From positions 294,124-358,123 of the forward strand of contig NW_024468525.1 in NCBI RefSeq assembly GCF_001632365.1: a DNA stretch of 64,000 bases, written 5' to 3'. This document shows positions 12,277 to 25,135 of this stretch, piece after piece. The position numbers and the translations under genes were made by a program. Below the pieces are notes generated by a model, which saw nothing but the letters and a program-made list of their open reading frames with translations, did no database searches and was not told where the DNA came from. Numbering within the stretch: the first letter of the stretch is position 1; every line of letters starts with the position of its first letter. The DNA is from Laetiporus sulphureus 93-53 (Eukaryota; Basidiomycota; Agaricomycetes; Polyporales; Laetiporaceae).

Positions 12277-13998
12277 GGTGGGCAGATAACGTTGAAGAAG
12301 TTGAGCTATCTAGTGCGACATTTATATTTGCTGAGCGACCCGTAATGTGGGGTAGTGACAGTGTCACTGGTGATGAGAACCAGGCAGCAGACGTGCGAAG
12401 GGGCAACATTCTGATCGAACAGCGAGCGCCGACGGCGACTGTAATTGGTTTTGCTGCTAAAGTCTTCGCACGAAAGGAAGTTTTCCTCCTCGCTTGAGAC
12501 CGAGGGAGAAATGTACCCGATGAGAGGGAGGGAAAGAGATCAGCCTCAGCTTCCGTTAGACCCGTGGAAGATCACCTTACAATTCGGGAAGTACGACAAC
12601 GACTGCAATCGGATGTACCTCTGCCGTTTGCGGAGGCGTTGGGGGGTTTTGCCATTCGCGACGAGCGTACTGCAGAAGCGATGATATGAGATTTCCAACA
12701 GATGTTGAGGACGGCGTTATCAAATATTTTGTTGACAGATCATCAGGGAAGCAGGGATGTTCCATCAGAGTTGATGACAGTTATAGTATGTTCTCGACCG
12801 TCTGCATGGTGGATTGACGCAATTGAAGGATCGGTATGGCGATTATTAACCCAACATGCGAGCAAAGCAGACCCACATCTGCAGCCTGCAATGACGAGCT
12901 GTCCTTGTTCACCATGTGTGTAGAATGGATTCACACGATGCACCATCGCAACTTCGACATAGACCACATGCACAGGTTCGTGCGAATTTCCTAGATCGGT
13001 ATGGCCTGCTCAAGAACATAGGGGCCGCGCAATGCGGGACTATATTCAACTGTCAAACGTGGACGAACAAGGGAAGTACACACCGCAGTACATACCGTGG
13101 TGCAGGGTCAACCACGCGACGATCAAGTCCCCTTCCACTGCAATTGTCCGTCGGTTACCGTCGGCCAACTGGTGTCGCCGAGATTGCCTGCGAACTGTAA
13201 CAAGCTAAAAGGCCGTCAGTAATTGACGACTCAGTGATCACTTTATACTTACGTTGGTCGGCAACCTGCGTCACGGATATCGATATTGATCCAATGTTTG
13301 AAGCAATTCCCGCCTCGTGAGAGCGAATTGTAGCTAAAACACTGAGAGCGTAATCTGCAGACAGATTGTAAAGCACGATATATGGCTTGGCGGACGGCAT
13401 GCAAGACAAGGCATGCCTAGATTGTAGCGGCAGTAGGTATCCAGCACCCCGAGAATTAGTAGTAGCAGGCCAAGTTGTGAGGCGCCGTCCCACGGTCACA
13501 ATGCCAACCTTTCATCTACATCTGTCAATTCGACGGAGGTATCTGAAGAGCTTATCTCAATAGAACTCAAAGTACTATACTATATTTGCCTCAGAAAGGC
13601 ACTGATTGAACAGTCGCGGCTGAGCAGTGAGCGCTGAGTAGCGGCGGCAGTTGCATTCTTGCTGTTATCACCCTCGATTGAGTTGCATGGAAGAGCCATC
13701 GAAAACAACCCTAGTCGTCGTACATAGAATCCGGCTTGATATCGTACGCCTTGTTGTCGCATGTAGGTACTCCCGAGGTTCGGGTCCAACTGCGAGTCCA
13801 ACTTCCGAGGAGCCTAGGTTCAACATCTTATCTGATAATCATGGGCATGAAAAGATCATCTTATCTATCGGATCGGACGCTGTGATGTTTAGCGCTCGCT
13901 ACTTTCTATTCAGACAGCATGAGAATATTGTCGTACAAAGATACATTTCTAACCAACACTGCCTCGTGCGACCATCCACACACTATTTGATCAACAAG
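12277..13998. other. Gene-poor 1.7-kb stretch
   Basis: Several ORFs of 60-120 codons are open, but none shows a motif, a family pattern or a consistent splice chain. Nothing can be called. Confidence 0.4.
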
Positions 13999-16176
13999 TT
14001 ATAAACAGCAAGATAAGCAATCCTTGCTATCCAACGAGTCGAGGAACGCGCCGATAGCTCGCCTCGACGGATCACGCTTCGATCGCGGCTGTCCCACCAT
14101 CCTATGCCTCAGCTTCAACACATTCGCACGCTTGCGCTCGCCGTCTTCTCCGAACGCCCTCATCAGAACGTCCCGCGCTTCAGCACGAACAGCCTCGACG
14201 CTGCCCTCGGGCACCTTGCCCAGACGATGCACGAGCTTCAGCCCTGGTCCGTTGCGTATTTGGAAGAGCTCGTAGCCGATGTCGAGATTGCTGCTGATGT
14301 GAGCAGCGTTCAAAGGTTGGTCGAACGCGAATGGCCAGCATATCCTGCAATCGGGCAATCGGACAGACAGTGACGTAATTTCAAAAAGCCGCAGTCAGCT
14401 GGGTAAACATATACCTAACGGGCCGATGAACATACATTGGTATGCCTTCGCTGATCGATTCGACCACACTGCTCTGTCCGCCGTGCGTGATGAACCAGGC
14501 CGTTGCCTGCAATGCAATCACACTTTAGCATGCGAAGATCCAGATCACTCCGAAGCACCAACTGGGTGGCGTAAAATCAGTTGTTGAGGTGACCAGCGGG
14601 TCAGTATGGCATCTTCATATCCCTCGACCTTCTGTAAAATGCTGTCAGGGACGGACAAATAGGGTGACGCATGGTTCAGGATCTACGCATGGACAGACAT
14701 TGAGGAATGTTAACGATGGTTGATGCATATGAAACGTAGATATCCGTACGAATGGTATTTCAAGCTCAATCATCACGTCTAAGAATGCTGACAGCTTGTC
14801 TTGCTCGAGCGGCCAATAAGTAGTTCCAAACGATATCTAAATGTTCAACTATGAGATAAGTATTAAAATCAGCAACATATCGGGAGAGACGTACATAAAC
14901 GAGCGTACGCTCGCCACGCTTCTTCAATATCCCATTCATGAATTCCTGTATATGGATCGACTGCTCCTTCTGCTGTGAAGTTGCCTGTTCTCCGTGGGGA
15001 ACCAGCGGCCCGCATGGAAAGACCTTGCGAGAGGATTCCGCGAACCAACCCTTTAAGGCTGCGACCGTCCCCGGCTCATAACACTCCGGCGTAGCGAGCA
15101 ACATTCCGTCGCATTCATTTAATACACTGAATGCATCGTCAGTGAAAGCGAGCACCACGGTAATGTGGTGGATTGCTCACTCGTACGCACCCAGCATCGC
15201 TACTCCTATTTGAGCTTTGGAACCCAGGGTCTACCAGAGCTCAGCTCGTTCACGTAGTACAGTGTCACTGTGGAAAGGACCTACACGTTGTGGCTGGATT
15301 TCATGGTCGTACATGGGCGGCAATCCTGGTATGTACACGACGCAGCCGGTGTGACCTAGCGAAATCTGACCAATCGTCAGCGACACCCATGTGGAAGTTA
15401 TAATTCGGCTATCGTACCTCGCCAGCAGCCTCCTCCACTTTGATCCCCGAGCGCTCTGCTTCGTACTCACTCCTAGCACGTAGATCGCCGATCCTTCCCA
15501 CTTGCTTGGGTCCCCAGAAGCGGAACGCAACGGACGCAGAGCCGGCATGCCAAGCGAAGACTTTGAAATCCTTCTTGCCGACTCTGCGTGCATGTTCCAT
15601 AGCGGTACGGCCATGGAACTGAAGAAGATCATGCTGTAGATTATGACACGCTTAGATGCGGCGAATAACTCACATCTACCACGAGAGCATCAGGCGCACG
15701 GACTGGACCATAGCTCACGTCAGTATGGATACACTGGACAGCCTCCTCCTTCGCAAGTTTCTCGAAGGCAGTTGCGAAGGAGTCCTCAAGTATGCTTCTA
15801 TCTTGTGTATTCGCGCTGTTGTGTGTAAGAGAGATGACCCTATCGATCCCACGGTAGTTAAATAACATGCAGCGGTCCATTCGAAGAACACCCGGACCTG
15901 ACTCGGTCAAGAAGGTGCCGCTCGTCCGCGTCAAAGGATCTGAGAAGCTCGTCGCGCACACGGTCATGGATTGTCGTAATTGTGAATAACGTCACATATA
16001 TTGGTCGCGACTTCGCGAGACGGGCTGCGAGGTTGCACAACGGTCGTGTATGGCCTGAATGTCAAATGCTACTGTGAGGTGTTCGCGGAGAGCAGGAGAG
16101 TTTACCTACCCCATGCTTCGTATCCGAAGAGAACGACATGATGCTGCTTGGCATGCAGGCTCCAAGATATCCCCAT
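13999..16176 (-). CDS. UDP-glycosyltransferase (GT1-type)
   Basis: About nine minus-strand exons. The N-terminal HHVVLFGYEAWGHTRPLCNL segment is the acceptor-side start of basidiomycete GT1 enzymes, with the His of the YEAWGH motif where the family's catalytic base lies. The C-terminal half has VYISFGTTYWPLEQ, then WSPQQLILRHPATAWFITHG and WPFAFDQPLNAAHI, the UDP-sugar-binding signature. It transfers a sugar from a UDP donor to a small hydrophobic acceptor; the acceptor is unknown. The start at 16176 is the first in-frame Met before the conserved segment, but an unseen upstream exon is possible because CAG precedes CATCATGTC. No frameshift or internal stop was found after splicing. Confidence 0.85.
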
Positions 16177-17373
16177 CGCAGAGATGTGCTTGTGAGGACG
16201 GGCGATGTCGTTACAAGGACACTAACGAAGAACTTATTATATGCGGTGCTTAAGGCAACGACACATGGCCAGAGTGCTACCCACGGATTGATATCGCCTT
16301 GAGATTCAGTCGCGGCACAACGCAGGCAGTGCTCGTGCGTTCCACCTTCCTGCATCGAAGTCAAAGTGGTCTGACCTTCATGACATTTAGCAAAGCCAAT
16401 CGGGGAGCCCTAGGGCAGACTTCGCACCATACAATTTATGAAGCTCCCAGAGATAGGAGAGGCGATCCACTGTGCACCTGCGACTAGTTCCATGATCGTC
16501 ACAATCACCTCTCAAAGAGCGGACGGTACCGGCAAGCGGAAGATAACAACAGAGGGCCTGGGTATGTGCAATCGTCTGACATGCACGAGAAGCATGTTTT
16601 TCTCAGAGATACGACTCGGTCATTCGTGATTGAACTAAAGCATCGGGTAAGCTTCTTATCGACTACATCAACTCAAGTCAGAATTATAAGCTAATTAGCA
16701 AGCAGCAGTTGCTCACCAGCTTGCATGATTGCCTGCATACTTAAGTTATATCATGTAGCTGGCCATTGTCCTGAGATTGTGGCAACAGCACGTTACCAAT
16801 AATACTCGCAGTTTTCTCATGGTCAGTGCTTCTGGCTCCACCTTGCGAAGTTCATCTCAACGGCATCTTCTCCAGATCAAAGCCTCGTGCGGTGCTAGGT
16901 GCTCGCCAGAGCTTCCGTCCGTGCGTAACTGTGCCTCACAAAGACCGCTGCTTCAAAGACGGTGATCAAGGGATTGAAGTCGCATCGGCAAACTTGCAGC
17001 GCGCACTGTTACAACTTACAACCAGCGCTTCCGCGACCACGTGCTGCTTCCGAGCGCACCCACTTGGGCGGGTCTCTGACTCGCCATGTGCTGCAATGTG
17101 CTGCAATGTCTGTCCTAGACAACGTTTGAACTGGTAAAGCCAGGAAGAACTGATCAAAGCAGCTGCTTAACTGGCTATGCGATGGCGGACGCAGCATCGC
17201 GGTCACGTGGAGAGTGATCTGAGGCCGGATCTGGGCACTGTAGGCTCCTAGGTTCCATGAACTCGAAAGGACGGGAATAGACACAATGTTGCCCACGAGG
17301 GCGTTGTACGCCCGCAATCCAACTTTTACCGCAACCACCATCATTGACAGCGGCATCGACCAACCTTGACCGA
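16177..17373. other. Divergent intergenic region, 1.2 kb
   Basis: This separates two divergently transcribed genes and should hold both promoters. No motif-bearing ORF was found. CACGTG occurs twice in its second half. Confidence 0.4.
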
Positions 17374-18432
17374 ATGACATCTGCCGAACACTCGCAATTG
17401 CAACATCTCGCTCGCACGTTGTTGCGGGAAGGCCAGCATGTCGTGGTGCTCACTGCACAGGCAATCGCATCACTAGCATGGCTCTGGCCACTTAGGGGCA
17501 TATATTTCTCAGTCACCCGTGAGTGTTCTTTGCGAAATACAGTGGCTGCAACTGATTTTGGCCAAACCAAACAGATCCAGCGGTCATCCTCTCCGCTCGC
17601 GGTGCAATCCTCAAAGCCCTGGTGTCCTCGGCAGTCGTTTTCGGCACCATGTTCTTCCTGACATTCTTCCCGCAACTGGCGATCGTCGCATTCATCACTG
17701 GCCCTCTCGCCCCAGTCATCGCCTTCATCCTCGTCGGAGCCGAGACCGCCGCGATTCTGGCACTCCTCGTGCGCCCCCTGTTCTTGGAACCAGCGCTCAC
17801 GCAAGTTTTCGACACCACCTTGCGTGCGCGAGGACAGGGCGACCTCGTCAGAATAGGCAAGACGCGGGCTCCTGGCGCGGGTAAGAGCGCGGCCTCGAGC
17901 GTGGAAGGCGCATTGGTGAAGCCATTGCAGATACTCTCGAAGGACGGGCTGTTCAAATATCTGCTGACTCTGCCACTCAATTTCGTCCCGGCAGTGGGTA
18001 CGGCATTGTTCCTGATGTATAACGGATACAACGAAGGACCTGGGTGGCACTCTCACTACTTTCAACTGAAGGGCTTCTCGAAGAACCAGCGTGCATCCTT
18101 CGTGGAACGTAGGCGGGCGCAATATACAGCGTGAGTGTTACATCGATATCTCTCTGAAAGTCATGCAAGGTGGATTTAGTCAATTTGGATGTGACGGCAG
18201 GTTTGGGACAGTTACGCTGCTGTTCAATCTCATCCCGCTTGTCGGATTGTTCTTCAGCTTCACAAATACTGTCGGCGCTGCCATGTGGGCTGCGCAGCTC
18301 GAGGAGCAAGCCAATATCATCGATGGTCCGCCGTCGCCGCAGTCCACCAAGACAACCAAACAAGCGGTGGAACAGACGGATAAAGGGAAGGAAGGAGCAC
18401 CAGTAAATGCAGAATCCGCGAAGGCAAAGTGA
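17374..18432 (+). CDS. EI24/Lds-type multi-pass membrane protein
   Basis: Three exons: 17374-17518, 17575-18130 and 18201-18432. Several hydrophobic segments are evident: VLTAQAIASLAWLWPL, the long VFGTMFFLTFFPQLAIVAF run, YLLTLPLNFVPAVGTALFL, and after the last intron LLFNLIPLVGLFFSF. The motif YNGYNEGPGWHSHYFQLKG is typical of the fungal outer-spore-wall Rrt8/Lds1 relatives of EI24. The tail is hydrophilic and Lys-rich. In yeast, members sit at lipid droplets and the prospore membrane; that localisation is only suggestive here. The 315-codon ORF on the opposite strand is a shadow. The start is the first Met of an ORF matching the family's usual N-terminus. Confidence 0.8.
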
Positions 18433-19068
18433 AGTGGCGTTGATAGGTTACGCTAGTGCAGTTGAACCAATTTCGGACTTTTCAAAGCCACATTCGGCTT
18501 CCACAGCGCAGACGTTGTTGTGATGCAAAACTGCAGTTCATCCTTGTCTGAAATGCTTTAATGGGGAATAGCTAGGTAGCCGTGAAATAGGAGTAGTGTG
18601 ACAAACGCGTCCGGTCACATTATACACGCGAACGCGTACCGCGGAGTCTAAAGACGCGTTGAGGCGGCGCTGGAAGAACGCGCCAAAATAGGAAAGAGAG
18701 TGGCCACTCCGAAGATGCGGCCCACCTGCCACTCCCACCACTCTCCCCCGTCAGTCAACGGCATATATTGAGACCGTGCTCGAACTACAAACAATATTTC
18801 GGCACATCGACACATCGACACATCGTAAGTCGTGAGCTACCGCCAGACAGACCGGTGGCTACCGGCAACCACTCGCTCCCATCCTCCCTTCATCGTAACC
18901 ACTACATAATCCGACCTGGCATTTTCCAGCTTCATAGAGAGCTTGCAGGGCTGTCTTGAACTTAGAACACAACCGCACACGACACCACAAGAGTAAGCCG
19001 CCAGGTTGCCTTCAATCTTCATCATCTTCACCTCGCTGACTGGGATCTTCAGTTCCGCCGTAACTACC
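18433..19068. other. Intergenic region upstream of the F-box-like gene
   Basis: This includes a TATA-like CATATATTG near 18761-18770, about 300 nt before the chosen start. No coding pattern was found. Confidence 0.4.
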
Positions 19069-20404
19069 ATGCAGGCCGAATATGTTCCCCCGCTACTCAG
19101 AATCCCACAGGAGATCCACAACGACATAATGGGCCACCTTCGCCATGATCGCAAAACACTGAAGCTCTGCAGCCAAGTCCACCGCGCATGGCTCCCAGGT
19201 GCACGGATGTACCTCTTCCAGACCATCTGCATCCGCTCGTCGCAGGACTGCCACGACTTTCAGAAACTGCTTGACGAGTCCTCGCTGCTCCCTGAAGTTG
19301 ACTTAACAAACTTCGTCCGTCACATAATCTTCCAGGACCTGCCCTTCCGCAGCGTAGCAGTAAGCAGGTTGGCCAAGTCGTTCTGCAAACTGGCCAAAGT
19401 CGAGGTGGTGGAACTTCGCTACTGGCTTGATGAAGAGCTGCCAGCGGGATTGGTGCACGCATTGTCCGACTCCTTTCCGTACGCTACCTCCCTGATTTTG
19501 GATGAGGTAAAGTTTCGTGACATCAAACACTTGCTGTGGCTGCTCTGTGCCTTCCCTTGCCTTGCCAATATTCGCATCAAAGACACGGTTAGATCCCTGA
19601 TAGCAGCCATACCGCCGATGCAACCTCCCAGTGAGGTTCATCATGCGGACCTCTTCGGGGCACAGGCAATCAGGATCATCAACGTAAGGTCACTTACCAT
19701 TGAAAACTCGCCACTTGCGGCTGCGGTAGCATCATGGGTCTCGGAAGATCCCTTCAACTTGCAGCTGCAGTACCTCTCTTTGGCATGGAACCGTGGTGCC
19801 CAGCATTCCCAAGCACTGTCCAAACTGATGCGGGCAGCCGGAAGGTCACTCGAACACCTCAAGATCACATTCGATGGGATCGAGCAGGAAAATTTCAGTG
19901 AGTTCGCCCCTACCATGGTTATGCGATCCGGCACATGACAGCTCACCTTATAATATAGAAGATGTTGTTCGCAGCTTCGACCAACTGCACCTGACCCATC
20001 TCAGATCTCTTCACTTCACCAACATCTCCTTGACGTCCGGAATGCCGATAACTCAGCATCGGTGGATGAGCCGCCTCGTCGTCTGCGTTTGCCGAGAGTC
20101 AGAACACTTCCAGTGCATCAAGATCGACCTGCGACTCAAACTTCCAGATTGTAGCGACTTTTTTGGATACGATTGGGAGCAGATTAACCAGGACCTGGGG
20201 GAGCTGGCAAACAGGTTTCCTGGATCGTATGCGTGTGTGAACGTCATCGTGCCCGACGGAGACGTGTTCGTAGAGTCTGATGTCGCGCACATCAGCAGAG
20301 TGATATCCACTAGACTTTACAATCTGTCAGGCGCGGGGATGCGTTTCCGATATGGACGGCACGCAGTGTCGATGGAGACCGAATTGCTGATGAAAAAGAA
20401 CTGA
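19069..20404 (+). CDS. F-box-like / LRR-type protein
   Basis: Two exons, 19069-19897 and 19959-20404, with a 61-nt GTGAGT...TAG intron. Residues 10-50 (RIPQEIHNDIMGHLRHD, then LKLCSQVHRAWLPGAR and LFQTICI) match the degenerate F-box with its downstream hook, as seen in the many F-box-like proteins of Agaricomycetes. The rest is leucine-rich and resembles irregular leucine-rich repeats. Such proteins usually act as substrate adaptors of SCF ubiquitin ligases, but the target is unknown. The Met at 19069 was preferred over the one at 19006 because it lies just before the F-box. Confidence 0.65.
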
Positions 20405-21185
20405 AGATGTTACACGGGCAGGAAGAGCCAGCATTGCACGCTTGATGGGATCAAAGAGAGGATCTTGGGGTGGAGACTAGAGAACACGCATGCGGTGGTC
20501 GGCCTAAGGAAAGTTGACCTAAGATTTTATTACATACATAAACAGAGAACACCGGTCCTTTATACAAGACTTACAATGCCAAACTCTAGCTGGATGGTTC
20601 AGACGTGGATTACTTCACCCACACATCTCCAAGCTCCGGGCGAGTGTGGTCACTGCGGTCACCGGTGGCTGACACTCCGCAGGTCACTCTTCTTCGCCAC
20701 ATTGGCAGGGTACACATGAGAGCACTAGATGAGCGCTGAGTGCAGAAAAACGACTGTCTTTCTCTACGAAAGGTGAACCTAGATGAGAGCCATCAAGAGA
20801 AGCAGCTGGAAGATGTGATCGCCTTGCAGCCACGTAGCAGGTAGAGGCGCCCAGTAGAGCACAAGGATCGCGTATCAAAATGAGCAAATATTCAGGGAGC
20901 ACATTCCTTAGTTTGTTAGATATCTCGATTCATCAATGCATCATCCGTGCGCCTTGCTGATGCCAGAGAGCGCAACGGTCTGTACGAAGAGTTTGGCCCA
21001 GTTAAGACCGCGACGTGAGACGGCAGCGGGGTTGTCAAATTCGCGAGAAACGTCACGTGATTGGCTGTTTCGGCAGTTGCCGAAGAACGATACAGTCGTT
21101 CCCAAGCCACCGTTCTGAGACTTCGCAGGGCTAAGCAACGACTCCGAAGGCAGGACCAGCGGCCGCAAGGTACACTCACGACAAG
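20405..21185. other. Intergenic region and RPL11 promoter
   Basis: The 3' end of the F-box-like gene is followed by about 0.5 kb with no feature, then the RPL11 upstream region. A CACGTG followed directly by ATTGG (inverse CCAAT) lies at 21054-21064. Confidence 0.5.
21054..21064 (+). promoter_or_regulatory. E-box plus inverted CCAAT upstream of RPL11
   Basis: CACGTGATTGG is 122-132 nt upstream of the RPL11 start. A CACGTGAT also lies about 120 nt upstream of RPS4 in this window. Control by a bHLH factor is inferred. Confidence 0.4.
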
Positions 21186-21898
21186 ATGGTGAGCGAAACT
21201 GTCACTTCTCCGTTCAACTGACCTTATGTGGGGGGCGGTGACGATGCAGGCCGACCAGAAGACCGCGCCCACCAACTCCATGAAGGAGCTCCACATTGAC
21301 AAGCTCGTTATTAGTGCGTATCGTGACTTTGTGAGCCAGTGGCAGATTGCCCATGCTGTGGACATCTTTGCAGACATCTCCGTTGGCGAATCCGGTGATC
21401 GCTTGACGCGAGCGTCGAAGGTGCTCGAACAGCTCACCGGTCAAACACCCGTCACCTCGAAGGCTCGCTACACCGTGCGTACGTTCGGTATCCGTCGTAA
21501 CGAAAAGATCGCGGCGCACGTCACCATCCGAGGGCCGAAGGCGGAGGAGATCCTCGAGCGCGGACTGAAGGTGAAGGAGTACGAGCTCCGGCGCAAGAAC
21601 TTCTCGGAGACCGGCAACTTTGGGTTCGGTATTCAGGAGCACATCGATTTGGGTGCGCGGTACGACCCTAGCATCGGTATCTTCGGTATGGATTTCTACG
21701 TCGTGATGGGCCGGCCAGGCGCGCGTGTCGCGAGGCGGAAACAGAAGAAGGCGCGCATTGGCTTCGCGCACCGGGTGAAGAAGGAGGATACGATGGCGTG
21801 GTTCAAGCAGCGTTTCGATGGTATTATTTTGGTGCGTCTGCATCCTTCTGCACTGTCTGGCTTTAACTCACGCGCTGGTCGATGTGCAGGCGAAGTAA
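21186..21898 (+). CDS. RPL11: 60S ribosomal protein L11 (uL5)
   Basis: Four coding exons: 21186-21188, 21250-21313, 21374-21831 and 21890-21898, giving 177 aa. The first coding exon is only the ATG. The last exon is only GCGAAGTAA. The protein ([20 protein letters not shown], then [20 protein letters not shown]) matches uL5 over its whole length, including [27 protein letters not shown] and the final [13 protein letters not shown]. It is part of the large-subunit central protuberance and assembles with 5S rRNA. No defect is seen. Codon choice looks strongly C-biased, as expected of a highly expressed gene. Confidence 0.97.
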
Positions 21899-22715
21899 TG
21901 GTTTTCGTACATTTCTCTCTGCCGCTGCATCTTCGCTATGACCCTTCGCTCGCTATGTATTGTACATGCATCCAAAACCCTCCCGCAACGCCCGGGTGAC
22001 TACTATGACTTGGTTTGTTTGCATGATATCACATTGCGCCCCTTCAATGCAAGTACATCCATCTGTCGGCGAACTCTCGTTCGTCCACGGGACATGTTTC
22101 ACAACTACACGGGATCGATGGCGATCAACGATGTGGCGCGGAGCACTCCAATGTCTTGAGCAGTCAATATACTGCGTTGGGCGATGCCCTCGACATCTAG
22201 TATGGTCTACACTGATATTTGTCCAGCCTTCTGTACCGGCAGGAGCCACTGTGCGCTAGAGAATCAGTACGAACTCCACATCAAGACCAAGTACCAGGGC
22301 TATGAAAATAAGAAGTACTATGCATCACCGAGATGGATATAGGTAGACCATCTGGCCAGGAGAAGCTTCGCTCATCGCCAGCTAAATTGCTACACAATGG
22401 TTTTCCATGCCAGCGTCGACGGCATGCATACAACAAGACAAGGTAGGATGAGATCTGTACACTGGTTAATGTCATCGTGCTGGCGTACCTTGTAGTGCAG
22501 GACCGTCATGCTCTCGAGATTTCAGCTCGTCGATCAGTCTCTTTTTAGTGAGTTGCTCAGTTTTTCGACGAAACCCCCTCTGCAAATCCCTATCGACACT
22601 AATACTCGGGATTCACGGCATTCAACCCAGTAATGTAAAGCATCAACTACACCAGGAGCTCGGTGGTATCCCATGAGGTATCCAGTACACACACATATAT
22701 ATAATACGCCCTTAA
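21899..22715. other. Convergent intergenic region
   Basis: This lies between the 3' ends of RPL11 and the carnitine acetyltransferase gene. No ORF with a recognisable motif was found. Confidence 0.45.
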
Positions 22716-25135
22716 TCACAACTTCGCCTTCACCGGCTCCGCCGCCTTCTCCTTCGCCAACACCGCGTGCAAATCAAACATATCCTGCGCCGCGCGCTTC
22801 AGCTCCTCACAAAACTCCTCGTTCGGCATCTCCACTTGTGAAGTGATCGTGTACTGCAGATAATCTGTCGAGCGATAGAAGGCGAGCAGTCAGCGTTCGA
22901 ATGCTCTGGCGAGACACAAGGTGGGGACGGTGCGGGGAAGAGAAAAAGTGACTGACCGTCAAAGCCCGTCATGTACGCAACGCCGAAACCGTCCGGGACG
23001 ACTTCTCCCCATCCATACGGGCCAAAATGCTTCGAGAAAATCGCAGACGTGCTCAGCACCCAATAACTCGAGCGCGCAACAACCGGATCGCTAAACAAAG
23101 CCGGGACAGCCTCGCCTTCCCTAACCGCCTTCTTCAAACCTACTCACAACGTCAGCTTCCTCTCATACCAGCGCAAGCCATCCGCTTACCGAGCAAATGA
23201 CGATCAACCCCCAAGCCCTTCCCAGCCATCCTCGCCACCTGCCCATGCACCTCCACCGCCCTCCCAAACAGCTCCCCCCTCTCCTTCACACCCACCCTCT
23301 TATCATCCATACTCTCAACCCACTCATCCCCCTCACGCGACACGACCCTGATCGCCTCCGTCCGGCCCTTAAAGAACCTCCGCGTCGACGCCGCCTCGTA
23401 CGTCCCGCCCCTCCGCTTCTCGCCCCGCGCGCGCAGCAACCGCGCATACGCGAGCTGCACGAGCATCTGCGCCCACGAGTCGGGCGACACGCCGAATTCC
23501 TTGATCTGCCGCTTGCCGTACGCCGTGCGCACGCAGTCCATGTTCTGTGTCGCGATCAGCCCGAACACATACCCAGCCGCGTAGATGATCCCCCTCCGCG
23601 TCTCCGCAGAGATGTGCCAGTCCAGCGGCGTGGGCGTCGCGGGAGGTGACGTAACGGACGGGAGCGCGGATGCGGAGGATGCGAACTCGGGCGCGGCGAT
23701 CGTGTCCAGCACGCGGTCGCACAGCGCGACGGTCGGCGTGCCGTCCATGATAGAGTGCTCGCCGACAAAGCCCGCCTTACCGTCATCCGCGACGACAAAC
23801 TGCAGCGGCTTGTCCATCCACCTATTGCGCATGCCGAGGTTCTCAGCCATAGGGACTCCATCGGCGGGCACGGTGACGGCGCCGTGCCAGAGCAGCCGGC
23901 TGTGCGCGATGAAGTCTGGTGCGCCCTCCGTGTCGAGGCAGAGGACGAACGCGGAGGAATGGATGGTGCGCAGGATGGACTCGTTGTGTGGGTCTGCGGC
24001 GAGCGCGTCGTATTGCTGTGGTGGATTGAGATCGGGCAGACAGCGTGAGTGTGATTGAGACGAACCTCGGTCCAGAAGTCGCGGTCGTGAGCCGTCAGAA
24101 GTCCTACTGCAGGGTACTCCTGTTTGGTGTTCTCGTAGATATGCTCGATCTGTCTTGCAATGAAGAAAGGTGAATCGCGCTGTTCGCATGCTTTAGCAGG
24201 ACGAACACGTACTTGAGCAGTTCGTCTACGCTAAGCAACCGCCCGTCCTTCCATGGTTCAAGCTTCCAAACTCGGCCACGCCGGAGGACGACGACATGGC
24301 CAGAGTCCCCGCGATCCCCTTCGCGGGCGTAGCTCACGCTCCAGTCCGCGGGCTTTCCGGGCACGCGGCAGCAGTCGAACATCCACCTGCAATGAAGATT
24401 GAGAATCGAAGCTGGCCAGACTTGAGCGGCACATTTACCTGTACGTGTCCACGCAGATTGGACCCTCTTTGGTCGCTTCAGGCGGGAGTTGCCCCAGCTT
24501 GAACTGCTCTCGGAAGAGCATGGCGCTACGCACAAGTGAGGCAGCACGGTGTGCTGGAGTCTGAGGAAGGTGCGACGGATGTTCTCTGAAGCCATCTTGT
24601 GGAGATTGAGCTACGAGAGGATATATGGAGGGAGTGTGACATACAGTAGTAGGAGACGTTTATAGCGACCTGGTGGTGCAAAATCTGTCAGATGTGTCTA
24701 CGCCGGAACGTTACATCGGCGGCTCACCGAGTCACGATACGTCAGATATCCGCCGTCGTCCCACCACTCCTCGAGCCAGTGCACCGTCGATGCACGTCTC
24801 GCCTCCAGCCTTTTCTGCAGCTCCCTCGCAGGCCCTGCAGCAAACTCGTCGATCTTCCTGACAGCCGCAGCGTACTCCTGCTCATTATATGCGATCGGAC
24901 GCAGGCTCTCCTTCAGCTTCACCAGCGTCTCGTCAAGCGTCGGCACCGGCAGACGGGGCAGGTTCGCCTGGGCTGCAAAGGTGAGTCCCGGGAGCGGTGC
25001 GGGAGCGAGCTCCTTCCAGTTGTGCGGGCGAAGGCGCGTCGGTCGGGCACTGGACGCCATGGTACGTGCGCTGGCGAGGATGCGGGGATGCGCTGGAGCG
25101 ACGACCACGGATCGAGGGAGGCGAGTGATGAGCAT
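22716..25135 (-). CDS. CAT2: Carnitine O-acetyltransferase, probably dual-targeted
   Basis: About seven minus-strand exons. It moves acetyl groups between CoA and carnitine so that acetyl units can cross organelle membranes. The catalytic His lies in GFVGEHSIMDGTPT. Other family blocks are VSYYYGFREHPSHLPQTPAH, WMFDCCRVPGKPADW, AYGKRQIKEFGVSPDSW and TYEAASTRRFFKGRTEAIR. The N-terminus from the Met at 25135 is rich in Arg, Ala and Ser without acidic residues, as in a mitochondrial presequence. A second in-frame Met at 25060 removes it. The C-terminus is AKL, a PTS1 peroxisomal signal. Yeast Cat2p has the same arrangement. The first ATG has a weak context (C at -3, C at +4). The second is strong (A at -3, G at +4). 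Confidence 0.93.

Noticed and set aside
12828..13006. GATCGGTATGGC repeated twice 170 nt apart
   Set aside because: A 12-mer with no flanking similarity; probably chance.
17175..18122. 315-codon ORF on the minus strand
   Set aside because: It is antisense to the three-exon EI24/Lds-type gene, has a low-complexity charged composition and shows no family motif.
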